DNA of 10,000 nt from Magnetospirillum sp. (GCA_020217035.1 JAIWOG010000236.1:1-10000), one strand, 5' to 3'; positions 1-6,237 are shown, counted from the stretch's first letter. Numbers and translations: made by a program. The notes: generated from the sequence alone by a model not told the origin.

Positions 1-2
1 TG

Positions 3-902
3 CAAAAGACCGACGCCGACGAACAGGCCCGCAATTACGGCGCCTTCGTCCAGGCCCGGGTGTCGCCGTGGACCGACTGGAAGCTGTCCACCGGCCTGCG
101 TGCCGATTATCAGACTTATCACACGGTCGACGAGAAGGACTTCAACAATTTCGGCCTGTCGCCCAACGCCAGCGCCGAATACGCCTTCACGCCGGCGTTG
201 TCGGCCTTCGGCGGCTATTCCTATGTCTTCGGCGGCTTGGCCCTGCCGGAAACCGGCCTGCTGCACGCCTATCAGATGACCACCAGCGACGACGTCAAGC
301 CGACCCGGTCGCACAATTTCCGCACCGGCCTGCGCTATGGCGACAGCGGCCTGAAATTGGAAGGCGCCCTGTTCCGCACCCAGATGTACGACACCTTGAT
401 GTACAACACCACTAACTCGATCCGCGTCAACGGCCCCAGCCTGCGCAGCCAGGGCATCGACCTGTCGGGCAGCTATGAATGGGCCAACGCCAAGCTGTGG
501 AGCAAGTACAACTTCACCCAGGCCCGCTATGCCTCGCGCATGGCTTTGCCCAGCGACTACAACCTGGCGACCACCGTCGGCCACCTGCTGAACCTGGGGG
601 CTGAATACACCATCGAACCCATCCGCCTGACCGTCGGCGGTTCGGCCGAGATGGCCAAGGGCATCCAGGACGAAGCGCTGGTCCGGGCCAATTACCAGCC
701 CATGAAGGGCTATGCGGTGTTCGACCTGTTCGGCCAGTGGCAGCCGCTGGAAACCAACGAGAACTGGACGGTGAAGCTCGAGGCCAACAACGTGCTGGAC
801 AAGAAATACGTCGCCCGTGGCTCCTACACCGCCGCCAACAACATCACCCCGGTCTACGAGGAAGGTCGTGCCTTCCTGCTGTCGACCACGGTGAAGTTCT
901 AG
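3..902 (+). CDS. TonB-dependent outer-membrane receptor, C-terminal part
   Basis: This is the C-terminal ~300 residues of a TonB-dependent receptor; the plug domain and start lie left of the window. The reading frame is open from base 3 to the TAG at 900-902, and a GTG at 60 is internal, not a start. The protein shows alternating aromatic/polar beta-strands typical of a 22-strand barrel. It has the classic closing block NNVLDKKYVARGSY, then a final strand ending in TTVKF with a terminal Phe, the signal read by the BAM assembly machinery. Such receptors bind a ferric siderophore, haem or cobalamin at the cell surface and import it with energy from TonB-ExbBD. The importer genes start 13 bases downstream on the same strand, so this is very likely the first or an early gene of the same uptake operon. 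The ligand cannot be told from this fragment. Confidence 0.93.
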   Translation, partial: QKTDADEQARNYGAFVQARVSPWTDWKLSTGLRADYQTYHTVDEKDFNNFGLSPNASAEYAFTPALSAFGGYSYVFGGLALPETGLLHAYQMTTSDDVKPTRSHNFRTGLRYGDSGLKLEGALFRTQMYDTLMYNTTNSIRVNGPSLRSQGIDLSGSYEWANAKLWSKYNFTQARYASRMALPSDYNLATTVGHLLNLGAEYTIEPIRLTVGGSAEMAKGIQDEALVRANYQPMKGYAVFDLFGQWQPLETNENWTVKLEANNVLDKKYVARGSYTAANNITPVYEEGRAFLLSTTVKF

Positions 903-915
903 AAAGGGGATAGGG

Positions 916-2037
916 ATGGCGCGGCTTCTCCTGGCCTTATCGGCCCTGATCGTGGTCCTTTCCACCTTGGGGCCGGCGCATGCCGGCCCTGCCCTGGTGG
1001 ATTTGGCCGGGCGTTCCATCCAGGCGCCGCCCAAGGTGGAGCGGGTCATCCTGGGCGAAGGTCGCGCCCTGTCGGTGATGGCCATCCTGGATCGCGGGGC
1101 GCCGCTGTCGCGGGTGGTGGGGATGATGGGCGACTTCCCGCTGCTGGACGCGGCGGGCTACACCAAGTGGCGTCAGCGTTTTCCGGCGCTGGACGACGTC
1201 GCCATCCTGGGCAAGGTGGCCGCCGATTCCTTCAGCGTCGAGCAGGCCATCGCCCTGAAGCCCGATTTGGCGATCTTTTCCATGGCCGGGCACGGCCCGG
1301 CGCCGCGCGACGCCGAGATCATCCGGCAACTGGAAGCCGCCGGCATCGCCGTGGTGTTCGTCGACTTCTTCTTCGACCCCCTGGTCAACACGCCGAAAAG
1401 CATGGAATTGCTGGGTGTCCTGCTGGACCGCCAAGCCCAGGCCGCCCAGTTCAACAGGGTCTACGCCGCCGAATTGGCCAAGGTCTCCGGCCGCTTGGAC
1501 AAGGTGAAGTCCCGCCCGCTGGTGTTCATCGAGAACCGGGTCGGCCTGCAACCCGATTGCTGCGCCAGCATCGGCAACGGCATCCTGGGCAAGATGGTGG
1601 AAGCGGCCGGCGGCCGTAACCTGGCCCGCGACCTGATCCCCGGCTATGCCGGCATGATCAGTCTGGAATATCTTCTGACCCATCAGCCCGACATCTATCT
1701 GGGCACCGCGGTGGGCAACCTGGAGACCGCCAAGACGGCGCCCGAGCGGGTGGTCATGGGCCACGACGTTCCCGCCGGCTTGGCCCGCCAAAGCCTGACC
1801 CAAGCCTTGACCCGACCCGGCATTTCCAGCCTTGACGCGGTGCGCCGGCACCGCGCCCACGCGTTGTGGCACCATTTCGTCCACTCGCCCTTCAACGTGG
1901 TGGCGGTGCAAGCCATGGCCAAATGGTTCCATCCCGAAGTGTTCGCCGATTTGGACCCCGCCGCCACCTTGAAGACCATGACCGCCACCTTCCAGCCCAT
2001 GGAACTGACCGGCACCTTCTGGGCCGACGCGCTGTGA
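916..2037 (+). CDS. ABC transporter periplasmic binding protein for an iron chelate (FepB/BtuF type)
   Basis: The 373-residue precursor has an N-terminal signal peptide: Arg3, a hydrophobic run at 4-18, and an AHA cleavage site after residue 23. The mature protein has the class III binding-protein layout (COG0614). It opens with a VDLAGRSIQ-like strand, then 'ALKPDLAIF' at 113-121, a central helix, and 'GGRNLARD' with 'HQPDIYLG' (256-263) in the second lobe. These proteins capture a ferric siderophore, haem or cobalamin in the periplasm and hand it to a FecCD permease. Two adjacent cysteines (215-216) sit at the start of the C-lobe. The ATG at 916 is preceded by a purine-rich AAGGGGATAGGG. 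The stop overlaps the GTG of the permease gene. Substrate is unknown; siderophore or haem is most likely given the receptor upstream and DUF2218 downstream. Confidence 0.9.
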   Translation: MARLLLALSALIVVLSTLGPAHAGPALVDLAGRSIQAPPKVERVILGEGRALSVMAILDRGAPLSRVVGMMGDFPLLDAAGYTKWRQRFPALDDVAILGKVAADSFSVEQAIALKPDLAIFSMAGHGPAPRDAEIIRQLEAAGIAVVFVDFFFDPLVNTPKSMELLGVLLDRQAQAAQFNRVYAAELAKVSGRLDKVKSRPLVFIENRVGLQPDCCASIGNGILGKMVEAAGGRNLARDLIPGYAGMISLEYLLTHQPDIYLGTAVGNLETAKTAPERVVMGHDVPAGLARQSLTQALTRPGISSLDAVRRHRAHALWHHFVHSPFNVVAVQAMAKWFHPEVFADLDPAATLKTMTATFQPMELTGTFWADAL

Positions 2038-3062
2038 CCGCCGTGCCCCTGGCGGCGGGCTATCGCCGTTTCATCCTGGGCCGGCTGGCCATCCTGGGCG
2101 GCCTGACCCTGGCCTTGGCGCTGGCCTTTGCCCTGGACGTGGCCACCGGACCGTCGGGGATCAGGCTGGGCGAATTGCTGGGCGCCACCGATAACGCCGC
2201 GCTGCGGGTGATCTTGTGGGACATCCGGCTGCCGCAGGCGGTGATGGCGGTGCTGGTGGGCGCCGCCCTGGCCCTGGCCGGGGCCGAGATGCAGACGACG
2301 CTGAACAACGCCCTGGCCAGCCCCTTCACCCTGGGCCTGACCAACGCCGCCACCTTGGGTGCCGCCTGCGCCATCGTCTTCGACCTGGCCCTGCCCGGCC
2401 TGCCCAGCTTGTGGAGCGTGCCGGTCCTGGCCTTCACCTTCGCCTTGGGGGCGACGCTACTGGTCAACGGACTGGCCCGCAGCCAAGGGGCCGGCGCCGA
2501 TACCGTGGTGCTGTTCGGCATCGCCATGGTGTTCGTGATGAACGCCCTGTTGTGGCTGGTGCAATATGTCGCCAGCGCCGACGCGGTGCAGCAGATCGTG
2601 TTCTGGACCATGGGCAGCCTGACGCGCTCGACCTGGGAAAAGATCGCCCTGGTCGGGCTGGTCCTGGCGCTGTGTCTGCCGCTGTCGCTGCGCCAGGTGT
2701 GGGCGATGACCACCCTGCGCGGCGGCGAGGATCACGCGCGGTCCTTCGGCATCCCGGTGGAAAGGCTGCGGCTGGTGGTGTTGGTGCGCGTCAGCCTGTT
2801 GGCGGCGGCGGCGGTGTCGTTCGTCGGCACCATCGGCTTCATCGGCCTGGTCGGCCCGCATCTGGCCCGCCTGCTGCTGGGCGAGGACCACCGCTTCTAT
2901 CTGCCCGGCGCCGCCCTGGCCGGCGCCTTGGTGATGAGCCTGGCCTCCACCGCCAGCAAAAGCCTGGTGCCCGGCTTGGTGCTGCCGGTGGGAATCGTCA
3001 CCGCCCTGGTGGGCATTCCGCTGTTCATGGCCCTGCTGCTCAGCCAAAGGAGACGGGCATGA
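2034..3062 (+). CDS. FecCD-family ABC transporter permease (iron chelate / cobalamin type)
   Basis: This 342-residue integral membrane protein matches the FecCD/BtuC family in length and order. There is a first membrane helix at about 17-36, then the family block 'RLPQAVMAVLVGAALALAGAEMQ' region (65-87). 'GGEDHARSFGI' (230-240) is the cytoplasmic coupling loop that docks the ATPase. 'GFIGLVGPHLARL' (268-280) and 'LPVGIVTALVGIPLF' (317-331) complete the signature. It forms the inner-membrane channel of the importer as a homodimer. The start is taken as GTG 2034, overlapping the TGA of the binding-protein gene (GTGA); a GTG at 2043 is an alternative. No good ribosome site precedes either, which fits translational coupling. 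The usual NPLA motif reads NALA (92-95), a modest departure. The end overlaps the ATPase start as ATGA. Confidence 0.93.
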   Translation: MTAVPLAAGYRRFILGRLAILGGLTLALALAFALDVATGPSGIRLGELLGATDNAALRVILWDIRLPQAVMAVLVGAALALAGAEMQTTLNNALASPFTLGLTNAATLGAACAIVFDLALPGLPSLWSVPVLAFTFALGATLLVNGLARSQGAGADTVVLFGIAMVFVMNALLWLVQYVASADAVQQIVFWTMGSLTRSTWEKIALVGLVLALCLPLSLRQVWAMTTLRGGEDHARSFGIPVERLRLVVLVRVSLLAAAAVSFVGTIGFIGLVGPHLARLLLGEDHRFYLPGAALAGALVMSLASTASKSLVPGLVLPVGIVTALVGIPLFMALLLSQRRRA

Positions 3063-3853
3063 GCCTGGAACTGCACCAGATCAGCATCGCCTATGGCCGA
3101 CAGCGGGTTCTGGAGGATCTGAGCGCCGAAACCATGCCGCCCGGCACCCTGGTCGGCCTGCTGGGGGCCAACGGCGCCGGCAAGTCCACCTTGCTGCGGG
3201 CCTTGGCCGGATTGCAGCCGGCGCGGGGCCGCGCCGTCCTGGACGGCACCGAATTGTTCACCGCCCCCGCCGCCCATCGTCTGCGCCAAGTGGGCTATCT
3301 GCCGCAAAGCCTGCCCCAGGCGTCGCCGCTTTTGGCTTATGAATCGGTGCTGGCGGCGTTGCGCGCCACCCGCCCCGACTTGCGCGACGGCGCCGCCCAG
3401 GCGGCCATCCAGGGCATCTTCGACCGCTTGGGCATCGCCGGTCTGGCGCTGCGCCGCATGGGGCAATTGTCCGGCGGCCAGCGCCAGATGGTGGGCTTGG
3501 CCCAAGTGCTGGTGCGCCAGCCCCGCCTGTTGCTGCTGGACGAGCCGACCAGCGCCCTTGACCTGCGTTGGCAATTGGCGGTGCTGGAAAACGTCGCCGC
3601 CCAAATCCGCCAGGACGGCGCCATCGCCTTGATCGCCATTCACGACATCAACTTGGCCGCCCGTTTCTGCCAGCGCCTGCTGGTCCTCGGCCAAGGATCG
3701 GTGCTGGCGCAAGGCACCCCCGCCGATTCCTTGACCCCTGACTTGCTGAACCAAGCCTATGGCATCGCCGGCCGGGTCGAATCTTGTAGCCAAGGCTTTC
3801 CCGTGGTTCTTGCCGACCGCGCCACCCCTTTGCCCACCGACAGGAGGAATTGA
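3059..3853 (+). CDS. ABC transporter ATP-binding protein for iron-chelate import (FepC/BtuD type)
   Basis: This 264-residue ATPase powers the importer encoded by the two preceding genes. All core motifs are intact: Walker A GANGAGKST (36-44), Q-loop Gln83 in 'YLPQ', signature LSGGQ (137-141), Walker B LLLLDE (157-162), D-loop SALD (165-168) and switch His195 in 'AIHDINLA'. Length and the tail 'LTPDLLNQAYGI' match the FepC/FhuC group. The ATG at 3059 overlaps the permease stop (ATGA), so the two proteins are probably made in step. An AAAGGAGACGGG purine tract just upstream serves as the ribosome site. Its own TGA shares its last base with the ATG of the DUF2218 gene. The ATPase role is certain; substrate specificity rests on context. 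Confidence 0.94.
   Translation: MSLELHQISIAYGRQRVLEDLSAETMPPGTLVGLLGANGAGKSTLLRALAGLQPARGRAVLDGTELFTAPAAHRLRQVGYLPQSLPQASPLLAYESVLAALRATRPDLRDGAAQAAIQGIFDRLGIAGLALRRMGQLSGGQRQMVGLAQVLVRQPRLLLLDEPTSALDLRWQLAVLENVAAQIRQDGAIALIAIHDINLAARFCQRLLVLGQGSVLAQGTPADSLTPDLLNQAYGIAGRVESCSQGFPVVLADRATPLPTDRRN
3842..3847 (+). promoter_or_regulatory. Strong ribosome binding site for the DUF2218 gene
   Basis: A perfect AGGAGG lies inside the last codons of the ATPase gene. It is 5 bases from ATG 3853 but only 2 bases from an in-frame TTG at 3850, which decides the start in favour of ATG 3853. It suggests the small DUF2218 protein is translated efficiently even though its gene is the last in the operon. Confidence 0.75.
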
Positions 3854-4140
3854 TGACCCTGACCGCCAGCGCCGCCATCCCGACCGCGGCCGCCAGCCGC
3901 TATCTCAGCCAATTGTGCAAGCATTTCGCCCACAAGATCCCGGTTGAACACGACGCCGTTTCCGGCCGTGCCGACTTCCCCTGGGGCAGTTGCCGACTGG
4001 CGGCCCAGGACGGCGTGCTGCGCCTGGAACTGGACGCCCAGGACGAGTTGTCCCTGGCCCGGATTAAGGCGGTGGTGGAAGACCACCTGGTGCGCTTCGC
4101 CTGGCGGGAATCGCTGACCGTGGCCTGGGACGGCCCGTGA
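3853..4140 (+). CDS. DUF2218 domain protein of iron-uptake operon
   Basis: This is a 95-residue cytoplasmic protein with no signal peptide or membrane segment. It fits the DUF2218 family along its whole length. The diagnostic block is 'ASRYLSQLCKHFAHKIPVEHD' spread over about 14-34, followed by 'FPWGSCRL', an acidic 'LELDAQDELSLARIKAVVEDHL' stretch, and the closing 'RFAWRESLTVAW'. Candidate ligands include Cys22, His24, His27 and Cys53 by position in these blocks. The biochemical function is not known to me. Members are commonly seen beside siderophore transport or ferric-reductase genes, so a role in releasing or handling iron after import is an inference from context. It begins on the last base of the ATPase stop codon (TGATG) behind a perfect AGGAGG, marking it as part of the operon. 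Confidence 0.85.
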   Translation: MTLTASAAIPTAAASRYLSQLCKHFAHKIPVEHDAVSGRADFPWGSCRLAAQDGVLRLELDAQDELSLARIKAVVEDHLVRFAWRESLTVAWDGP

Positions 4141-4168
4141 CCTCGCCCCTGATTTTTCGGGGATGAGG
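4141..4168 (+). terminator. Possible weak terminator hairpin after the iron-uptake operon
   Basis: Directly after the DUF2218 stop, CCTC and CCCC (4141-4149) can pair with GGGG and GAGG (4159-4168) around a nine-base loop containing five T. The stem has a small internal bulge, and no T-run follows. It could be a weak or factor-assisted end of the operon transcript. This is a hand-read structure with no calculated energy. Confidence 0.35.
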
Positions 4169-4173
4169 GCCTG

Positions 4174-4202
4174 TTGGGCGGACTGGGGGACAAGGGTGAA
4201 AT
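4174..4202 (+). promoter_or_regulatory. Candidate promoter of the MarR gene
   Basis: TTGGGC (4174-4179) and TGAAAT (4197-4202) are spaced by 17 bases and resemble -35 and -10 boxes (three and four matches to the housekeeping consensus). The -10 lies inside the palindrome at 4193-4209, and transcription would begin roughly 24 bases before the MarR start. The match is modest, and the call rests partly on this arrangement. Confidence 0.3.
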
Positions 4203-4209
4203 TCACCCT
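4193..4209. promoter_or_regulatory. Perfect 17-base palindrome, likely MarR autoregulatory operator
   Basis: AGGGTGAA-A-TTCACCCT has eight-base arms that are exact reverse complements about a single central base. It ends 23 bases before the MarR start codon and overlaps the candidate -10 box. MarR dimers typically bind palindromes of about this size and often repress their own gene. The site is directly visible; its use by this particular MarR protein is inferred. Confidence 0.6.
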
Positions 4210-4232
4210 CACCTGATGGGATTTTGCCGGCT

Positions 4233-4682
4233 ATGATGCGATCAACAGCCGGAGCCACCGCCATTTTCAGTCTGGAAAACTTCTTCCCCTACCGCCTGTC
4301 GGTGCTGAACGAGCAGGTCAGCCGATCCTTGGCCACGCTTTACGCCGAGCGTTTCGACCTGACGCCACCGGAATGGCGGGCCATGGCGGTGTTGGCCGGT
4401 TTCCAGCCGCTGTCGGCCAACGCCATCAGCCAACGCACCACCATGGACAAGGTGCGGGTGACCCGCGCGGTGGCCCGCATGATCGATTCCGGACTGGTGT
4501 CGCGCCAGGAAGACGAAACCGACCGCCGCTATGTCAGCCTGACCCTGACCGCCAAGGGCATGGCTGTCTACCAGCAGATCCTGCCCTTGGTCCAAGCCCG
4601 CGAAGCCGAGATTTTGTCGGTGCTCAGCGCCGACGAGCGGGCGGCCCTGGACAGCATCCTGCGCAAGCTCACCGATCGCTGA
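4233..4682 (+). CDS. MarR-family transcriptional regulator
   Basis: This 149-residue winged-helix repressor has the MarR layout. An N-terminal dimer helix (about 15-41) is followed by 'LTPPEWRAMAVL' (43-54), the helix-turn-helix at about 61-90 with recognition helix 'MDKVRVTRAVARM', and the wing 'DETDRRYVSLTLTAKG' (94-109) carrying the family Asp-x-x-Asp-Arg-Arg signature. C-terminal helices (111-148) complete the dimer arm. MarR proteins usually release DNA on binding a small aromatic or oxidised ligand. ATG 4233 is chosen over the TTG at 4224; the adjacent ATG 4236 is equally possible, and no strong ribosome site separates them. A perfect palindrome lies just upstream, and the VOC gene 125 bases downstream has palindromes in its promoter region. 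It therefore probably represses itself and that gene. The ligand is unknown. Confidence 0.92.
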   Translation: MMRSTAGATAIFSLENFFPYRLSVLNEQVSRSLATLYAERFDLTPPEWRAMAVLAGFQPLSANAISQRTTMDKVRVTRAVARMIDSGLVSRQEDETDRRYVSLTLTAKGMAVYQQILPLVQAREAEILSVLSADERAALDSILRKLTDR

Positions 4683-4694
4683 ATTCCTTATTAT

Positions 4695-4706
4695 GGAATC
4701 GATTCC
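4695..4706. promoter_or_regulatory. Perfect 12-base palindrome upstream of the VOC gene
   Basis: GGAATCGATTCC is its own reverse complement. It lies 13 bases past the MarR stop and upstream of the likely VOC promoter. A further ATTCC half-site precedes it at 4683-4687. It could be an operator or activator site. Its sequence differs from the palindrome in front of the MarR gene, so the same protein need not bind both. Confidence 0.4.
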
Positions 4707-4714
4707 GATTTCTC

Positions 4715-4743
4715 TCGACATCGGTTACAAATGAAACTAATTT
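4715..4743 (+). promoter_or_regulatory. Candidate VOC-gene promoter with internal operator
   Basis: TCGACA (4715-4720; five of six bases of the -35 consensus) is followed after 17 bases by TAATTT (4738-4743), a weaker -10. The spacer holds GTTACAAATGAAAC (4724-4737), an imperfect palindrome (GTT-x-CA-xx-TG-x-AAC). A protein bound there would block polymerase, the usual arrangement for MarR repression. The region is distinctly AT-richer than its surroundings. The promoter is a hand-read prediction. Confidence 0.45.
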
Positions 4744-4807
4744 GGTGGCAGCAACAAGGGCCGCCGACAGGCCCATGCCGGATAACCACCAAGGGAGCGC
4801 CTGGTCC

Positions 4808-5344
4808 ATGAAGCTGCAACAGATCCACCACGTCGCCTATCGCTGCAACGACGCCAAGGAAACCGTCGAGTTCTACAGCCGCGTCCTGAACATGGATTTC
4901 CTGGTCGCCATCTCGGAAGACAAGGTGCCGTCCACCAAGGAACCCGATCCCTACATGCATCTGTTCCTGGATGCCGGCAACGGCAACATCCTGGCCTTCT
5001 TCGAGATCCCCAACTCGCCGCCCATGGGCTTCGACCCCAACACGCCGCGCTGGGTCCAGCACATCGCCTTCCAGGTGGAAGACGAGGCGGCGCTGATCAA
5101 GGCCAAGGCGGAAGTGGAAGCCCATGGCCTGGAAGTGGTCGGCCCCACCGACCACGGCATCATCAAGTCCATCTATTTCTTCGATCCCAACGGCCACCGC
5201 CTGGAACTGACCTGCATCACCGGAACGCCGGCGCAGATGCAGGAACTGAAGGAAATCGCCCCCACCATGCTGGACGAATGGTCCAAGCACAAGAAGGTGG
5301 TGACCCATGCGTCCTGGCTGCACCAGAACGAATTCCAGTCCTGA
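4808..5344 (+). CDS. VOC-family (glyoxalase/dioxygenase-fold) protein
   Basis: This 178-residue soluble protein has the paired beta-alpha-beta-beta-beta modules of the vicinal-oxygen-chelate fold. The usual four metal ligands can be placed at His8 ('IHHVAYRC'), Glu66 ('LAFFEIP'), His85 ('VQHIAFQV') and Glu133 ('HRLELTC'), so it is probably an active divalent-metal enzyme. Members isomerise, cleave or oxygenate small molecules; I cannot assign the substrate. An extra C-terminal helix of about 40 residues follows the second module. ATG 4808 is chosen because AAGGGAG (4791-4797) lies 10 bases upstream and 'MKLQQIHH' is a natural start for this fold; an in-frame ATG at 4775 would add 11 residues. 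The MarR gene upstream and the promoter palindromes suggest it is induced by the MarR ligand. A role in aromatic-compound breakdown is possible but unproven. Confidence 0.88.
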   Translation: MKLQQIHHVAYRCNDAKETVEFYSRVLNMDFLVAISEDKVPSTKEPDPYMHLFLDAGNGNILAFFEIPNSPPMGFDPNTPRWVQHIAFQVEDEAALIKAKAEVEAHGLEVVGPTDHGIIKSIYFFDPNGHRLELTCITGTPAQMQELKEIAPTMLDEWSKHKKVVTHASWLHQNEFQS

Positions 5345-5366
5345 TTCAATGACTTAGATTTGATGC

Positions 5367-5396
5367 CACGGGCGCCTCCACTTAGGGGCGCCCGTG
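5367..5396 (+). terminator. Strong hairpin after the VOC gene, probable terminator
   Basis: CACGGGCGCC (5367-5376) pairs perfectly with GGCGCCCGTG (5387-5396). A T-G and a C-G pair can extend the stem inward, leaving a loop of six bases. It starts 22 bases after the VOC stop. No T-run follows, so it may end transcription only with help, or may protect the 3' end of the mRNA. Confidence 0.55.
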
Positions 5397-5435
5397 CGAT
5401 TCATCCATCGCGGACTCAGGTTACGTATACATATC

Positions 5436-5459
5436 GCATTACGTGCATTAAATGCATTG
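5436..5459 (+). repeat. Three GCATT direct repeats at 9-base period with an embedded palindrome
   Basis: GCATT recurs at 5436, 5445 and 5454, exactly 9 bases apart (GCATTACGT, GCATTAAAT, GCATTGACC). The palindrome TGCATT-A-AATGCA (5444-5456) overlaps the second and third copies. The cluster lies in an AT-rich patch just upstream of, and touching, the candidate -35 box of the outer-membrane gene. This looks like a binding array for a regulator; the regulator is unknown. Confidence 0.45.
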
Positions 5460-5486
5460 ACCCGTAGAATCAGTGCGTTGTAGAAG
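5457..5486 (+). promoter_or_regulatory. Candidate promoter of the outer-membrane barrel gene
   Basis: TTGACC (5457-5462; five of six consensus positions) is followed after 18 bases by TAGAAG (5481-5486), a weak -10. Transcription would start near 5493, giving a leader of about 28 bases. An AGAATC/GATTCT inverted repeat (5466-5471 and 5486-5491) brackets the spacer. The -35 is good and the -10 is poor, so this is tentative. Confidence 0.35.
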
Positions 5487-5520
5487 ATTCTGCATCCATT
5501 ACTTATTCTTGGGGCAGATC

Positions 5521-6237
5521 ATGCGCTCATTCATTGCCGGAACCGCCATCGCCGCCCTTCTTGTGTGCGCTCAGACCGCCCTGGCGCAGGATGCCAAGAA
5601 GCCACAGAACAGCGGAAACGTCGTCAGCAGCGACGGTAAGTTTTATTTGGGGGTCGGAGCCGGCTGGGTGATGCCGGAAGACACCAATTTCAAGGCCAAC
5701 ACCACTTCGGGGGGCGCCGCCTTCAGCACTTCCGGCAAGTTGCAGTTCCAGGACGGCTATTCGCTGAGCGCCATGGCCGGCTACAAGATCAACGACTACC
5801 TGCGGGCCGAGGCGGAAGTGGACTACACCCGCTTCGAATATGACAGCATCGCCATGAACGGCACCATCACCAGCGGCGGCTCCACCTACAATGTCAACGG
5901 TTCGGCCAGCCTGGACGGCACCGTCACCTCGGTTCTGGGTCTGGTCAACGGCGTGGTCACGCCTTTGGGCAAGTCGCGGGTGTCGCCGATGCTGGGGGGC
6001 GGCGTGGGTTTTGCCTCGACGGACGAAAAGATCACCGCCATCGGCGGCCAATCCGCCAACATCACCGGCTCGCACACCGATTTGGCGCTGTCGGGCATGC
6101 TGGGCGTCGAGGCCATGGTCACCAACAACGCCAGCATCGACCTGCGCTATCGCTACATTTGGGTGGACAGCGGAAACCAGACCTTCGACGACTTCACCGC
6201 CCACAACATCAGCGCCAGCGCCGCCATTCATTTCTAG
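5521..6237 (+). CDS. Outer-membrane beta-barrel protein
   Basis: This is a 238-residue exported protein. A signal peptide (Arg2, hydrophobic 4-18, ALA cleavage site after residue 22) precedes a short polar linker and then 'KFYLGVGAGWVMP', the typical first strand of small OmpA/OmpW-like barrels. Later strands include 'YSLSAMAGYKINDYLRAEAEVDYTRF', split by loops rich in Gly, Ser, Thr and Asn, then 'SPMLGGGVGFAS', 'LALSGMLGVEAMV' and 'SIDLRYRYIWV'. The final strand ends AAIHF with a terminal Phe, the BAM insertion signal. The size predicts about eight strands. Proteins of this class act as small pores, adhesins or structural barrels; no substrate can be assigned. ATG 5521 is preferred over an in-frame GTG at 5473 because only it places the signal peptide at the N-terminus; the ribosome site (GGGGCAG) is weak. 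It is probably monocistronic. Confidence 0.85.
   Translation: MRSFIAGTAIAALLVCAQTALAQDAKKPQNSGNVVSSDGKFYLGVGAGWVMPEDTNFKANTTSGGAAFSTSGKLQFQDGYSLSAMAGYKINDYLRAEAEVDYTRFEYDSIAMNGTITSGGSTYNVNGSASLDGTVTSVLGLVNGVVTPLGKSRVSPMLGGGVGFASTDEKITAIGGQSANITGSHTDLALSGMLGVEAMVTNNASIDLRYRYIWVDSGNQTFDDFTAHNISASAAIHF

Noticed and set aside
937..1932. Long open frame on the - strand across the binding-protein gene
   Set aside because: Its residue make-up (rich in Gly, Gln, His, Arg) is typical of the antisense of GC-rich coding DNA; the + strand protein has a signal peptide and family features.
2216..3058. Apparent long N-terminal extension or permease-ATPase fusion in the ATPase frame
   Set aside because: The extension is a Gly/Arg/Pro-rich out-of-frame reading of the permease gene; the ATPase starts at ATG 3059 with a normal family N-terminus.
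4373..4807. Extension of the VOC protein back into the MarR gene
   Set aside because: It is an out-of-frame reading of MarR followed by intergenic DNA; ATG 4808 has a proper ribosome site, and the in-frame ATG 4775 is less likely.
5436..5459. The phased GCATT repeats as a replication origin or CRISPR-like array
   Set aside because: Only three 5-base units are present, with no initiator gene, spacers or long repeats nearby; a regulator site is simpler.
5473..5520. GTG 5473 as start of the outer-membrane gene
   Set aside because: It would put 16 residues with Arg and His before the signal peptide and lies inside the candidate promoter.
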